Source: a virus
IMG/VR virus record: IMGVR_UViG_3300046007_001374
Span: 1 to 24,007 of that record
Direction: 5' to 3' (one strand)
Length of the DNA: 24,007 bases
Under the pieces are notes generated by a model that saw nothing but the letters and a program-made list of their open reading frames with translations, did not search any database and had not been told where the DNA came from. The position numbers were made by a program, and so were the translations under genes. This document shows positions 1 to 8,000 of the stretch, piece after piece. Numbering within the stretch: the first letter of the stretch is position 1; each line of letters begins with the position of its first letter.

Positions 1-749
1 AGGACCCTGAAAGCGGCTTAGCAGGTTGGGTTGACCCAGCTAATTATGGCGCAGCTGGCGCTTCAGGTACTGCAGCTACTCACGCATTAACTGAAATTCA
101 ACTTAATGCTCGCAAGTTAGCGACCAAAGAATTTGTAACACTTGACGAGGAAGAAGATGCTATCCTAGCAATCGTACCTTTCGTTCGTGATGCAATGCAA
201 CGTCGTATGGCTCGTGCAATGGACGTAGCCTTGTTACGTGGTACTGGTGCTAATGCTGCTGACCCAATCACTGGTTTGGTAACTCGCGATGCAGCTTCAG
301 CTGTAACTGTACCTGTTGCTGCTAAAGTAACTGCCAATACTCTTATCGCTCTACGCAAAGATATGGGTGTTATGGGTTTGAATCCAGCTGACGTAGTTTA
401 TGTAGTTTCTACTGAAGCTTACTTTGACTTGTTAGAAGATACTAACTTCATGACTGTAGACAAAATTGGCGCCGCAGCTACTTTGTTGACTGGTGAAGTA
501 GGTATGGTTGCTGGCTCTAAAGTATTAGTATCTGGCGAGTTTGAAGCTAAAGCAGCTACTAAAGCAGGCGTTGTAGCAGTTTACAAACCTAACTTCGTAA
601 TCGGTAACCACCGCTCATTACGTATGGACTCAGATATTGATGTTGAAAAACAATCACGTATCTTAGTTGCTAGCTCTAAAATGGGCTTCACAGCTATCGA
701 AACCGCAGCTACTCGCTTAGGTGTTTCTGTAATGCGTTGGGTAGCTTAA
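1..749 (+). CDS. Major capsid protein, HK97 fold (5'-truncated)
   Basis: This is the C-terminal part of a major head protein that forms the icosahedral shell. The reading frame is open from base 3, so the start codon lies upstream of the window. About 248 residues are visible. The stretch LNARKLATKEFVTLDEE followed by VPFVRDAMQRRMARAMD resembles the N-arm/P-domain helix of HK97-type capsid proteins. The segment GTGANAADPITGLVTRDA is the usual 'xGxGxxxPxGI' region, and the A-domain follows to the C-terminus (TRLGVSVMRWVA). Arginine codons are almost all CGT/CGC, as expected for a very highly expressed gene and unlike the AGA/ATA-rich genes just downstream. Its position before head-tail connector genes agrees. 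The family assignment is by recognition of the sequence pattern, not by a search. Confidence 0.85.
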   Translation, partial: DPESGLAGWVDPANYGAAGASGTAATHALTEIQLNARKLATKEFVTLDEEEDAILAIVPFVRDAMQRRMARAMDVALLRGTGANAADPITGLVTRDAASAVTVPVAAKVTANTLIALRKDMGVMGLNPADVVYVVSTEAYFDLLEDTNFMTVDKIGAAATLLTGEVGMVAGSKVLVSGEFEAKAATKAGVVAVYKPNFVIGNHRSLRMDSDIDVEKQSRILVASSKMGFTAIETAATRLGVSVMRWVA

Positions 750-767
750 TACCTAACTAGCATAAAT

Positions 768-795
768 ATAATACCCACTTAATTGTGGGTATTAT
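768..795 (+). terminator. Hairpin after capsid gene (terminator- or attenuator-like)
   Basis: A perfect 11-bp inverted repeat (ATAATACCCAC / GTGGGTATTAT) with a 6-base loop TTAATT lies 19 bases after the capsid stop codon. It is followed only by TCTT, not a long T-run, so a strong intrinsic terminator is doubtful. Partial termination, or protection of the capsid mRNA 3' end, fits a gene needed in hundreds of copies. Its right arm is shared with a second, alternative hairpin. Confidence 0.55.
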
Positions 796-825
796 TCTTA
801 ATTAACAAATATTAAGAATAATACC
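788..825 (+). promoter_or_regulatory. Alternative hairpin overlapping the first, before the connector RBS
   Basis: GGTATTATTCTTAAT (788-802) pairs perfectly over 15 bp with ATTAAGAATAATACC (811-825), leaving an 8-base loop. The left arm contains bases 788-795, which are also the right arm of the hairpin at 768-795, so the two structures cannot form together. The right arm ends about four bases before the AAGGAAAG ribosome binding site of the next gene (start 843). This is the geometry of an attenuator or mRNA-processing switch. A role is inference. Confidence 0.45.
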
Positions 826-842
826 TCCAAGGAAAGAATAAC

Positions 843-1394
843 ATGGCAGCAATTTTAAACCTCAATGAATATAAAACGTTCTTAGGGTTGCAGTCGACTA
901 ATAATGATGTACAGTATGAAGCTTATATTGAAGCTGTAAACGAGTATATTAGTCAATACTGTAACAGGGCTTTTTATACTACAGACCAAGAACAAGCTCT
1001 AAACTTTTCGGTAAAACCTGGTGATGAATTGCAACCTATATTTTTACCAGAGTTTAATTTACTTGATGGATTTACGTTCACGAATAATGTATCAGCACTA
1101 CCTTTAGTAGAGTATACGGATTTTTACTATGATGAGCGAGCAAATACTTTAGTACCTATTACACCTTATCCAGTAGGTAAAAATAGTTTAACGCTACTAG
1201 GTACTTTAGGCTTCCCCATTATACCTTTAGACTTAAAATTAGCTGCTACAGAGTTAGTTAATAACTACTTTAAACGTGAAGGTGCTAAGAAAGCATCAAA
1301 TGCAACCGCACCGACAGTATTTGATTCTATAGAGGGTGGACAGCTACCTCAGCATATTAAGCGTATCTTAATACACTATACTATTAGGAATTAA
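843..1394 (+). CDS. Head-tail connector / adaptor protein (gp6-like)
   Basis: This is probably the head-completion adaptor that docks below the portal and links it to the tail. The N-terminus (LNLNEYKTFLGL, then DVQYEAYIEAVNEYISQYCNR) matches the usual start of HK97 gp6/gp15-like adaptors: a short 'EfKeyLgi' strand-helix, then a helix ending in Y-C-x-R. The protein is 183 aa, somewhat longer than small adaptors of about 100-150 aa. The C-terminal part has the helical 'LAATELVNNYFKREGA' segment typical of these proteins. A clear ribosome binding site (AAGGAAAG) sits about 7 bases before ATG 843. It lies between the capsid and neck genes, as expected. Assignment rests on pattern and position. 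Confidence 0.7.
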   Translation: MAAILNLNEYKTFLGLQSTNNDVQYEAYIEAVNEYISQYCNRAFYTTDQEQALNFSVKPGDELQPIFLPEFNLLDGFTFTNNVSALPLVEYTDFYYDERANTLVPITPYPVGKNSLTLLGTLGFPIIPLDLKLAATELVNNYFKREGAKKASNATAPTVFDSIEGGQLPQHIKRILIHYTIRN

Positions 1395-1395
1395 T

Positions 1396-2376
1396 ATGGC
1401 GATATCTGATTTCTCTCCTGAGCTTTTAAAGCGATTAGAGCTTAAAATGGAATCAGATATTGAAGACCATTTTACAGCTAAAACATTATATATCTCTGAC
1501 TATTCGAAGCTTAATCTAAGCTCAGTACAGTTATCTATCTTACGAAAAGCAATAAAGGGTAGTATAGATGCTACATATATACCTAAGCTAGACGAAGAAA
1601 CTATAGCAGCAGCTTTAGTTAAAGGTAAGCCTATTAAGTATGCTACTAGAAATAGTGTAGTACTTATATCAGACAAACCTTTGGACGACGAGATTTCTGA
1701 TTATATATCTAAAAAATATAACGGTATATTCGGCGCAGTAAATAAAGGTAGTGATGCAGACATTAGACCTCAAGTACGTCGTGCAATAGATATACTTAAA
1801 AAGTCTTTTGAATATAGTTTAAACGTAGAAGATATTAGAGCTACGTTAAATTATAAAACTGTACCTAAAGGTGATGTAACAGCAGAGTTCATAGCTTATG
1901 TATCTCCAGCCATTACGGAAAATGCCTCTGATTTAGTATTCAACAAAGTTTTTGGTACTACTCGATATAACAATAAACGGTCTATATCGAAGAAAAAGGT
2001 AAAACCAAAAATAAAAACACCGCAGCTACTTAAATCTACAACGCTAGATTCCTTAGGAAGCAATATACCTGATATTTCAGTGCTAAACAACTTACTACCT
2101 ATATATATTAAAAATAATATGGGCGACCCAAGGCTAAACTACAGAACAGGACGCTTAGCCAGTTCATATAAAATTCTTTCATTAAAAGAAAGAAAAGAAG
2201 GTATAACATTATACTTTAGCTATATGAACTTCCCGTACGCTAATGCGTTTGAGCCTGGCGGATACCAGTATAGGTTTGATAGAAGTCCAACGAATCTTGG
2301 TAAGGTAAGTATTAGAGAAATGCTAGTACAGCGCTTTAAGTTTACAGGCAACATTAAAGCCTTTAGGAGACAGTAA
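1396..2376 (+). CDS. Putative neck / head-tail joining protein (HK97 gp10-like C-terminus)
   Basis: A 326-aa protein whose C-terminal third (from about residue 245) carries the pattern NYRTGRLASSYKI, then ITLYFSYMNFPYANAFEPGG. This resembles the core of HK97 gp10-like and other head-closure/neck proteins (R-T-G-x-L-x-x-S, then a strand and Y-A-x-x-x-E-x-G). The N-terminal 200 residues are not recognised. They are rich in charged helices and include a basic stretch (SISKKKVKPKIK) near residue 200, which looks like a linker. It would act in the virion neck, between connector and tail terminator. The start codon is one base after the previous stop, with TAGGA as ribosome binding site. It uses many ATA and AGA codons, unlike the capsid and tube genes, which suggests low copy number. 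The neck function is inferred from motif and order. Confidence 0.55.
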   Translation: MAISDFSPELLKRLELKMESDIEDHFTAKTLYISDYSKLNLSSVQLSILRKAIKGSIDATYIPKLDEETIAAALVKGKPIKYATRNSVVLISDKPLDDEISDYISKKYNGIFGAVNKGSDADIRPQVRRAIDILKKSFEYSLNVEDIRATLNYKTVPKGDVTAEFIAYVSPAITENASDLVFNKVFGTTRYNNKRSISKKKVKPKIKTPQLLKSTTLDSLGSNIPDISVLNNLLPIYIKNNMGDPRLNYRTGRLASSYKILSLKERKEGITLYFSYMNFPYANAFEPGGYQYRFDRSPTNLGKVSIREMLVQRFKFTGNIKAFRRQ

Positions 2377-2822
2377 TGTCGTATAGACGCGAAATAAATG
2401 ACGCCTTAGTAAATTTATTAAAAACAATAAAAATTGCTGATGGCTTTAAATCAGACTTATTTGAGAATGTAAGTTCTACCTTATTGTTGTGGGATGAAGT
2501 AAATGACTTTCCTACAGTAATAGTTACTTCTGGTAACGAATCTAGAGAGTATCATCCAGCTGGATTTAAATGGGGTTTTGTAAGCTACACTTTACGTATT
2601 TATACTTACGGAGAGTCCGGACAGTTAGACCAAGATTTAATCCTACAAGATATAGAAAATCTATTAGATAGAAATAATAGATTAAGTTTAGCTACACCAG
2701 GTAGAGAAACTACAGAGATAACAGTAAACTCTATTGTAACGGATGAAGGCTTGTTAATGCCTTATTCTGTAGCGGAGATGGATATTACTGTGCGTTATCA
2801 AAGCGATAACAATATACTTTAA
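2376..2822 (+). CDS. Tail terminator / tail completion protein
   Basis: A 148-aa protein fitting the size and place of a tail terminator (lambda gpU-like role), which caps the tail tube and joins it to the neck. The pattern is typical: an N-terminal helix (INDALVNLLKTI), a central 'DFPTVIVTSGNESREYHPAGFKW' region with strands, then SYTLRIYTYGE, a helix with ILQDIENLLDRN, and a last strand EMDITVRY. These match the tail-completion fold of alternating strands with a helix preceding the final sheet. Its ATG overlaps the previous stop codon (TAATG), with TAGGAGA upstream, so translation is probably coupled. It directly precedes the tail tube gene, the usual order. Confidence 0.65.
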   Translation: MSYRREINDALVNLLKTIKIADGFKSDLFENVSSTLLLWDEVNDFPTVIVTSGNESREYHPAGFKWGFVSYTLRIYTYGESGQLDQDLILQDIENLLDRNNRLSLATPGRETTEITVNSIVTDEGLLMPYSVAEMDITVRYQSDNNIL

Positions 2823-2846
2823 TACTAACAAAGGAGAGCCTATAAA

Positions 2847-4181
2847 ATGGCATTAAATCTATCACGTAATACTCGTGCCTTCGTATCTACAAATGCGAAC
2901 GACACTGGTTTTACTTCAGCCAATACTTGGGAAATCCAAATCATGGCTGGCTATAGCTTAACTCAAGCAACTAGCGAACAAACAATTACTATTAACGAGA
3001 TGGGTAAAACTCCTACTCGTGGTCAACGCTCATTTAACCAAGCGTTAAATCCAGCAGAGTTCTCTTTCACTACCTATATGCGCCCATATATGAATGGTGG
3101 CTCTGTAACTGCTACTGAACGTATGTTGTGGAATGCAATTTCTGGTAACAAACAATTCGTAGATCCAGCATCTTATAAAGCTTTAGCAGCAACTGGTGGC
3201 GCTACCAAGTCGGGTTCAACAGGTACACTTACTTTTGCAGCTTCTCATGGTTTAATCGTTGGTGACGCTATTAACCTAGTTGGTTTCACAGGCGTAGATA
3301 TTTCTTGGAATACTAAAGCGGTAGTAACTACTGTAACTTCTTCTACTGTAGTAGTAGTAAGCTTCCCAGAAGTTGTTCCAGCTACTTCAGCTCCAGCAAC
3401 TACAACAGCTAAAGTAACTACTTCTCAGTGGACTGAGCGTTCTGACAAAGCATTTACAGATTTCTACAACTCAAATGCTCACCAATTAGCTCCATTATAC
3501 TTGATTTTCAAAATCGACTCTGCATGGTATCGTATTACTGGTGCAGCAATTAACCAAGCTACAATCAACTTTGCAATCGACGGCATCGCAATGATTGAAT
3601 GGCAAGGTATGGGTTTTGAGCTATTAGAGTTAGGTTCTACTGGTCAGTCAGAAATTCTAGCTAACGCAGTTGCTCCAAATACTTCTGCTTCTTTCATTGT
3701 TAACAAGTTATCAACTGTTACTATGGAGAAAGGTATTAATGGCGGTGGTACATCATTTGTAGTACCTATTACTGGTGGTTCAGTAACTATTAACAACAAC
3801 CTAACATTCCTGACTCCAGACATTTTAGGTACAGTTAACCGCTCAATCGGTTACTTTACAGGTACTCGCGCAGTTTCAGGTAACTTAACAGCTTACTTAC
3901 GTACTGGTGCAGGTAACAATACAGCAGCTCTATTAGCTGACGTACTAGCTTCCGCGGCTACAGAAGATGAAAACTTCTACAAAGTACAAGTAGAAATTGG
4001 TGGTTTAACTAACGCTACTCGCGTAGAATTGTTAATGCCTGCTGTTCAGTTACAAGTACCAACAGTTTCAGTAGAAGACGTAATCTCTACTGAAATCGGC
4101 TTCACTGCTCAAGGCTATACTGGCGCTGAGTATGATATTGAAAAATCAAACGAATTAGTAGTTTCTTACTACGGCGTTTAA
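2847..4181 (+). CDS. Major tail (tube) protein with inserted beta domain
   Basis: A 444-aa protein forming the stacked rings of the tail tube. The N-terminus (MALNLSRNTRAFVST, followed by TWEIQIMAGYSLTQAT and NPAEFSFTTYMRPY) is a recurrent phage tail-tube/minor-tail pattern. Residues about 112-190 look like an inserted small beta domain (GTLTFAASHGLIVGDAINL, then Val/Thr-rich strands), separated by Ala/Thr-rich linkers. Such domains often decorate the tube surface. The C-terminal half continues with beta strands and ends YDIEKSNELVVSYYGV. A strong AAAGGAGAG ribosome binding site precedes the ATG. Arginine codons are CGT/CGC and ATA is avoided, as in the capsid gene, consistent with a high-copy virion protein. 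It lies just before the frameshifted chaperones and tape measure, the standard place. Confidence 0.75.
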   Translation: MALNLSRNTRAFVSTNANDTGFTSANTWEIQIMAGYSLTQATSEQTITINEMGKTPTRGQRSFNQALNPAEFSFTTYMRPYMNGGSVTATERMLWNAISGNKQFVDPASYKALAATGGATKSGSTGTLTFAASHGLIVGDAINLVGFTGVDISWNTKAVVTTVTSSTVVVVSFPEVVPATSAPATTTAKVTTSQWTERSDKAFTDFYNSNAHQLAPLYLIFKIDSAWYRITGAAINQATINFAIDGIAMIEWQGMGFELLELGSTGQSEILANAVAPNTSASFIVNKLSTVTMEKGINGGGTSFVVPITGGSVTINNNLTFLTPDILGTVNRSIGYFTGTRAVSGNLTAYLRTGAGNNTAALLADVLASAATEDENFYKVQVEIGGLTNATRVELLMPAVQLQVPTVSVEDVISTEIGFTAQGYTGAEYDIEKSNELVVSYYGV

Positions 4182-4189
4182 TTAACTAT

Positions 4190-4212
4190 AAGGGTTGCAT
4201 AACGCAACCCTT
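4190..4212 (+). terminator. Hairpin after tail tube gene
   Basis: AAGGGTTGC / GCAACCCTT is a perfect 9-bp inverted repeat with a 5-base loop (ATAAC), starting nine bases after the tube stop codon. It is followed by GCTTTAAG, so the U-tract is weak. It probably stabilises the tube transcript or gives partial termination. It mirrors the hairpin after the capsid gene. Confidence 0.55.
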
Positions 4213-4239
4213 GCTTTAAGCTAAAATTTAGGATTAACA

Positions 4240-4671
4240 ATGGCTTTATCTATCGGCTCATTAGTAGCAGCAACAAAAGTAATCGAAGTAGATTTTCCAG
4301 GTCTAGACGGTTTTAAAGTATCTTTAAGCTACATTTCTCGTGAGAAATTAGCAGAGTTGCGTAAGAAAGCAACTAAAACAGTATTCAAACAACGCCAGCC
4401 AGTTGAAGAATTGGATAGCGACTTGTTTTTAAAATTATATGCAGAAGCAATCATCAAAGGCTGGAAAGGTCTTACATTAGGTAACTTAAGTGAACTAATG
4501 GTCATTAATGATTTTGCTGCTTCTGAAAAAGACGCTCTAGTAGATTATTCACCAGAAAATGCTTTAGAGTTGTTAAAGAACTCAACAAGTTTCGACGCTT
4601 TTGTAGGCGAAACTATTGCAGACCTAACAAATTTTCAGAGTCCCAGTACTCCGACTGTTACGAAGCAATAA
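4240..4671 (+). CDS. Tail assembly chaperone, short (G-like) form
   Basis: A 143-aa protein in the position of the lambda gpG-type chaperone, between tube and tape measure genes. Such chaperones bind the tape measure protein during tail assembly and are not in the finished virion. The N-terminal half is a beta-rich segment (TKVIEVDFPGLDGFKVSLSY). A helical part with a 'LYAEAIIKGWKGL' stretch follows, typical of this class. The last ten codons (Q-S-P-S-T-P-T-V-T-K-Q) look like a low-complexity tail, as expected for the non-shifted product. A -1 slippery heptamer lies in phase at 4629-4635 near the 3' end. The ribosome binding site is TAGGA. Assignment rests on position plus the frameshift signature. 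Confidence 0.75.
   Translation: MALSIGSLVAATKVIEVDFPGLDGFKVSLSYISREKLAELRKKATKTVFKQRQPVEELDSDLFLKLYAEAIIKGWKGLTLGNLSELMVINDFAASEKDALVDYSPENALELLKNSTSFDAFVGETIADLTNFQSPSTPTVTKQ
4629..4635 (+). other. Programmed -1 ribosomal frameshift site (A AAT TTT)
   Basis: The heptamer A AAT TTT fits X XXY YYZ exactly and is read in the zero frame as ACA AAT TTT CAG of the upstream chaperone gene. The -1 frame is open from at least base 4560 through the stop at 5010-5012. A slip therefore joins 132 residues of the first frame to 125 residues of the second, giving a 257-aa G-T type fusion. The -1 residues between the slip and Met 4701 read SESQYSDCYEAIINYIENS and run on into LIGMNKQQYF, which looks like genuine protein. 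I see no strong stimulatory hairpin close downstream, only short pairings such as GAGT/ACTC. Confidence 0.8.
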
Positions 4672-4700
4672 TTAATTATATAGAAAACAGTCTAATAGGT

Positions 4701-5012
4701 ATGAATAAGCAGCAATACTTTGATATGTGCGAGCAGTTAAATTCAGAACCTAACGAGGCTGAGACGCCCGTGGACTTAGAAGATTTACCTTTTGAAGTTC
4801 AACGGGCTTTTTCTTTATATAAGATATTGCCTGATATAATTGACGGAATGTCTGGGTATTATGGTGGTAAAGATTTAAGCTCATTAATAGTATTAATGCA
4901 GTTAAAAGAATATGAAAATAAAGACATAATTTTTGAGTTTATCATTTTTATAAACTCAGTGTATAAAGAAAAAATGAATAAGAAAAGAGAATCAGTAGTT
5001 AGCAAATCTTAA
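4701..5012 (+). CDS. Tail assembly chaperone second frame (T-like), made by -1 frameshift
   Basis: The reading frame from this ATG encodes 103 aa (MNKQQYFDMCEQLNSEPN and onward), but the coding stretch really begins at the slip site at 4635. The functional product is most likely the fusion of 4240-4635 with 4635-5012. Supporting this, no good ribosome binding site precedes ATG 4701 (only TAATAGGT), and the sequence before the Met continues as plausible helix. T-like domains contact the tape measure or recruit tube subunits during assembly. The motif 'EDLPFEVQRAFSLYKILPD' followed by a conserved-looking Gly-Tyr-Tyr-Gly-Gly is consistent with phage second-frame chaperones. The lysine-rich C-terminus (KEKMNKKRE) is followed 23 bases later by the tape measure start. 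Confidence 0.7.
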   Translation: MNKQQYFDMCEQLNSEPNEAETPVDLEDLPFEVQRAFSLYKILPDIIDGMSGYYGGKDLSSLIVLMQLKEYENKDIIFEFIIFINSVYKEKMNKKRESVVSKS

Positions 5013-5035
5013 CCCTTAATATAGGACTGGGTTAT

Positions 5036-8000
5036 ATGCCAGAAATTGTACAGAAGACTATAGTGGTTACTGCCGACACTAAAAAATTTGAAGGGCAGAT
5101 ACGGGATTTAAAAAAGACTGTAGATTCTACATCTATTAATTTAGACGTAAATACTAAGTCCACGCAAGCAGAATTAAAAACAGTTACAGGTACTGTAAAG
5201 ACTTTAGAAAATGCATTAAATGATGCTACTAGAGCTAAATCAGGTCTAGAGCGTGGTACGTCAGGTACTGGCGGAGTTAGTAACGCTACTCGTGACTTTT
5301 CACGTCAAGCCCAAGGCTTAGGTGGTTTAGTACACATCTATGCGGCCGTTGCCGCGAACGTTTATGCTACTTCGGAAGCATTTTCAGCTCTTTCAAAAGC
5401 TATGGATGTAGTTTTGATGAAAGAGTCTATGGATAAGTTTGCAGCTAATACAGGGCAAAACATTGCAGCTATCGCAGATAGTATGCAAAAAATTACTGAA
5501 GGTGCTCTAAAGCTACCAGATGCAGTACGCTTAACAAACTTAGGTACTTCTTCAGGCTTAACAGCTAAACAGTTGGAGTTACTAACTATTGGTGCTAAAG
5601 GTGCTTCAGCAGCTTTAGGTCGTGATTTATCAGACTCTATGGACCGTGTAGTTCGTGGTATCGCAAAAATCGAACCAGAGTTACTAGACGAGTTAGGTGT
5701 TACTATTCGTGCTGGCCAAGCTTACAAAGAGTATGCAAAAACTCTAGGTGTAGCTGCTGACGAATTAACAGGTTTCCAACGTACACAAGCTTATGCTAAT
5801 GCAGTTAGCGACCAGTTATTAGAAAAATACGAGTCCATTGCTAAAGAAGTACCAGTTAACGCTTTTACTAAATTAGCAGCAGCAATTAAAACAGCTACCG
5901 ACTCAGCATTAGGTTTTGTAGGTAAAGGGTTAACACCTATTATTGACGGTATGTTAGCAGTACCTAATGCAGTTACTTTAGGTTTAATTGCAGCTACAGC
6001 TAAGCTAACACAACTAGCTTTACCCTCAATTTTATCTTTTAAAGACCGTGCATTAAAAGAAGCACAAGATTTACAAGATGAATACGCCCGTATTCAAAGT
6101 TCTGCTAGTACAGCAAAACTACAACAGTTAATTCCACAAATTCAACCTAAGCAAATTGAATTAGCAAAACAACAGCGTTTAATTATTGACGAGCTACGAG
6201 ATTCTACAGAAGATTTATCTATTTACTCAAATAAGTTAGTAACGATAAGCCAATTAGACGCAGATGCTAAAAAAGATATTAGAACACAAGTAAAAGCGTT
6301 ACAAAAAGATGAACTAGACTTAGCTACTATTGTTAAAGCTAGAACTACTTTAGAAATGAACGCTTTAACAGCTAAACAAGCTGCTCAAGCAAAAATAGAT
6401 GCACATAATGCAGGTAGTTTAAAGTTATCTGAGAAGCAGCTAGCTTTATACCAAGACCAGTTAAAAGCATCTAATGGTGTCCTTACGCAAGTAGCTAATA
6501 TTAACTCAGCCTTAGATGCTAATACAGTTAATATGACTAACATTGCTAAGTTAGAAAAAGAAATTGCCGATACTAAAGCAAGTGTTTCCTTACCTGTAGC
6601 AATGCAGTTAAAACAGCTAGAAGCTCAGCACGCTATTGAAACAGCTAAACGTAAAGCCTTGCTAATTGATATCACGTCAGTTTATGGTGTAATGTCTAAA
6701 GAAGCTAAAGATTATAGCCAGCAAATTAACGCAGCTAACATAGAATATCAAAAACAACGAGCAGAAATAAAAACAGGTACAGCCAGTATAGGTGCAATGG
6801 GCACTTCTTTAGCTTACGTAACTACCGCAGCAACAGCTTTAGGTGTAGCAGTAGGCCGTGCAGCCTCAACATTATCAAGTTTAGCTTTTGGTTTACCAGG
6901 CTTAGCAGTAGGTTTAGCTTTAGCGTTCTACGAGCCTATCGGAAAAGCTCTTGGTATGATTAATAAGTATCAAGATGAAGTCGATACAGCTTCCGAAGGT
7001 TTAAAGAAATTTGCGGAGAGTTCAGAAGAGTATTTTAATAAAGTACAGCGCAAGCTACAAGATGCTCAAGTAGGTACTGAAAATTATGCTAAGATTGTTC
7101 AACAGAATACTACTAACATTGAAGACTTAACTACAGCAATCGAAAAACAATTTGATGCTTTAGCTAAGTATAGAAAAGAGTATGAAAATAGCAACTGGAT
7201 ACAGAAGCTATTTATGGTTGAACCAGAAAAATTAGTAACTAAAGATATTGCAAAAAGTTTACTACAAACTTTGGAGACCGCAGCTACAGATAATGTAGGT
7301 GCTACGGCTATGACTAAGTTAATGAATAGTATTGTTAGCAAAGAGCAGTTAGAGTTACTAATTACTAGCGATGAAAAACTTAAAAAGTTAGAAAAAACTT
7401 TAGCAAATGTAGCGACAGGAAGATACGCACAGCGTCTGGCTTTAGAGCAAGAAATTAAAGCTTTAAAAGAATCTACAGCCGAAGTAGAGAAACAGCTAGA
7501 GAAAAATCCGCAATTAGCCGAGCAATTAGCTAATCTTCGTAAAACAGCTACCAGCTTTTTAACATCTTTTGAAAAACCTATGGAAGCTCTTAGTACCGCT
7601 TTAGATAAGGTAGGTATGTACGCTCCAGAATTAGATGCAAATATTGCTAGACTACAAGAGCCAATCAATACTTTAACTGCTAGTATGCGTGAACAGCTAG
7701 GAGTTATTTCACAATACCAAAAAACAGGTAATGTTAGCGCTTTAGAAGCTGTATTTAAAAATACACAAGGCTATATTGAGCAAACAATACCAAAAGCCAG
7801 AGAGTTAATCGAAGACCTTATTAAAGGTGGTAAATTTAAAGATGGACAAGGTGAAGCAGCTTTAGCAGCTCTAGATGCTAATATCAACCAATTAAAAGAT
7901 ATTCTAAAACGTAGCGCAGAACTAGACTTAGTGTTAAGTAATGCAAGACTACCAGACTCTATTAGAGAGAAAGCGCTAAAACAAAAAGCAGACTTAGCCG

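Noticed and set aside
98-358. Reverse-strand open frame in the capsid gene
   Set aside because: It is a shadow of the capsid frame with low-complexity Ser/Ala composition and no start context; all supported genes are on the + strand.
750-842. Possible promoter in the gap after the capsid gene
   Set aside because: The AT-rich sequence is explained by the paired hairpin arms; I see no convincing -35/-10 pair with proper spacing.
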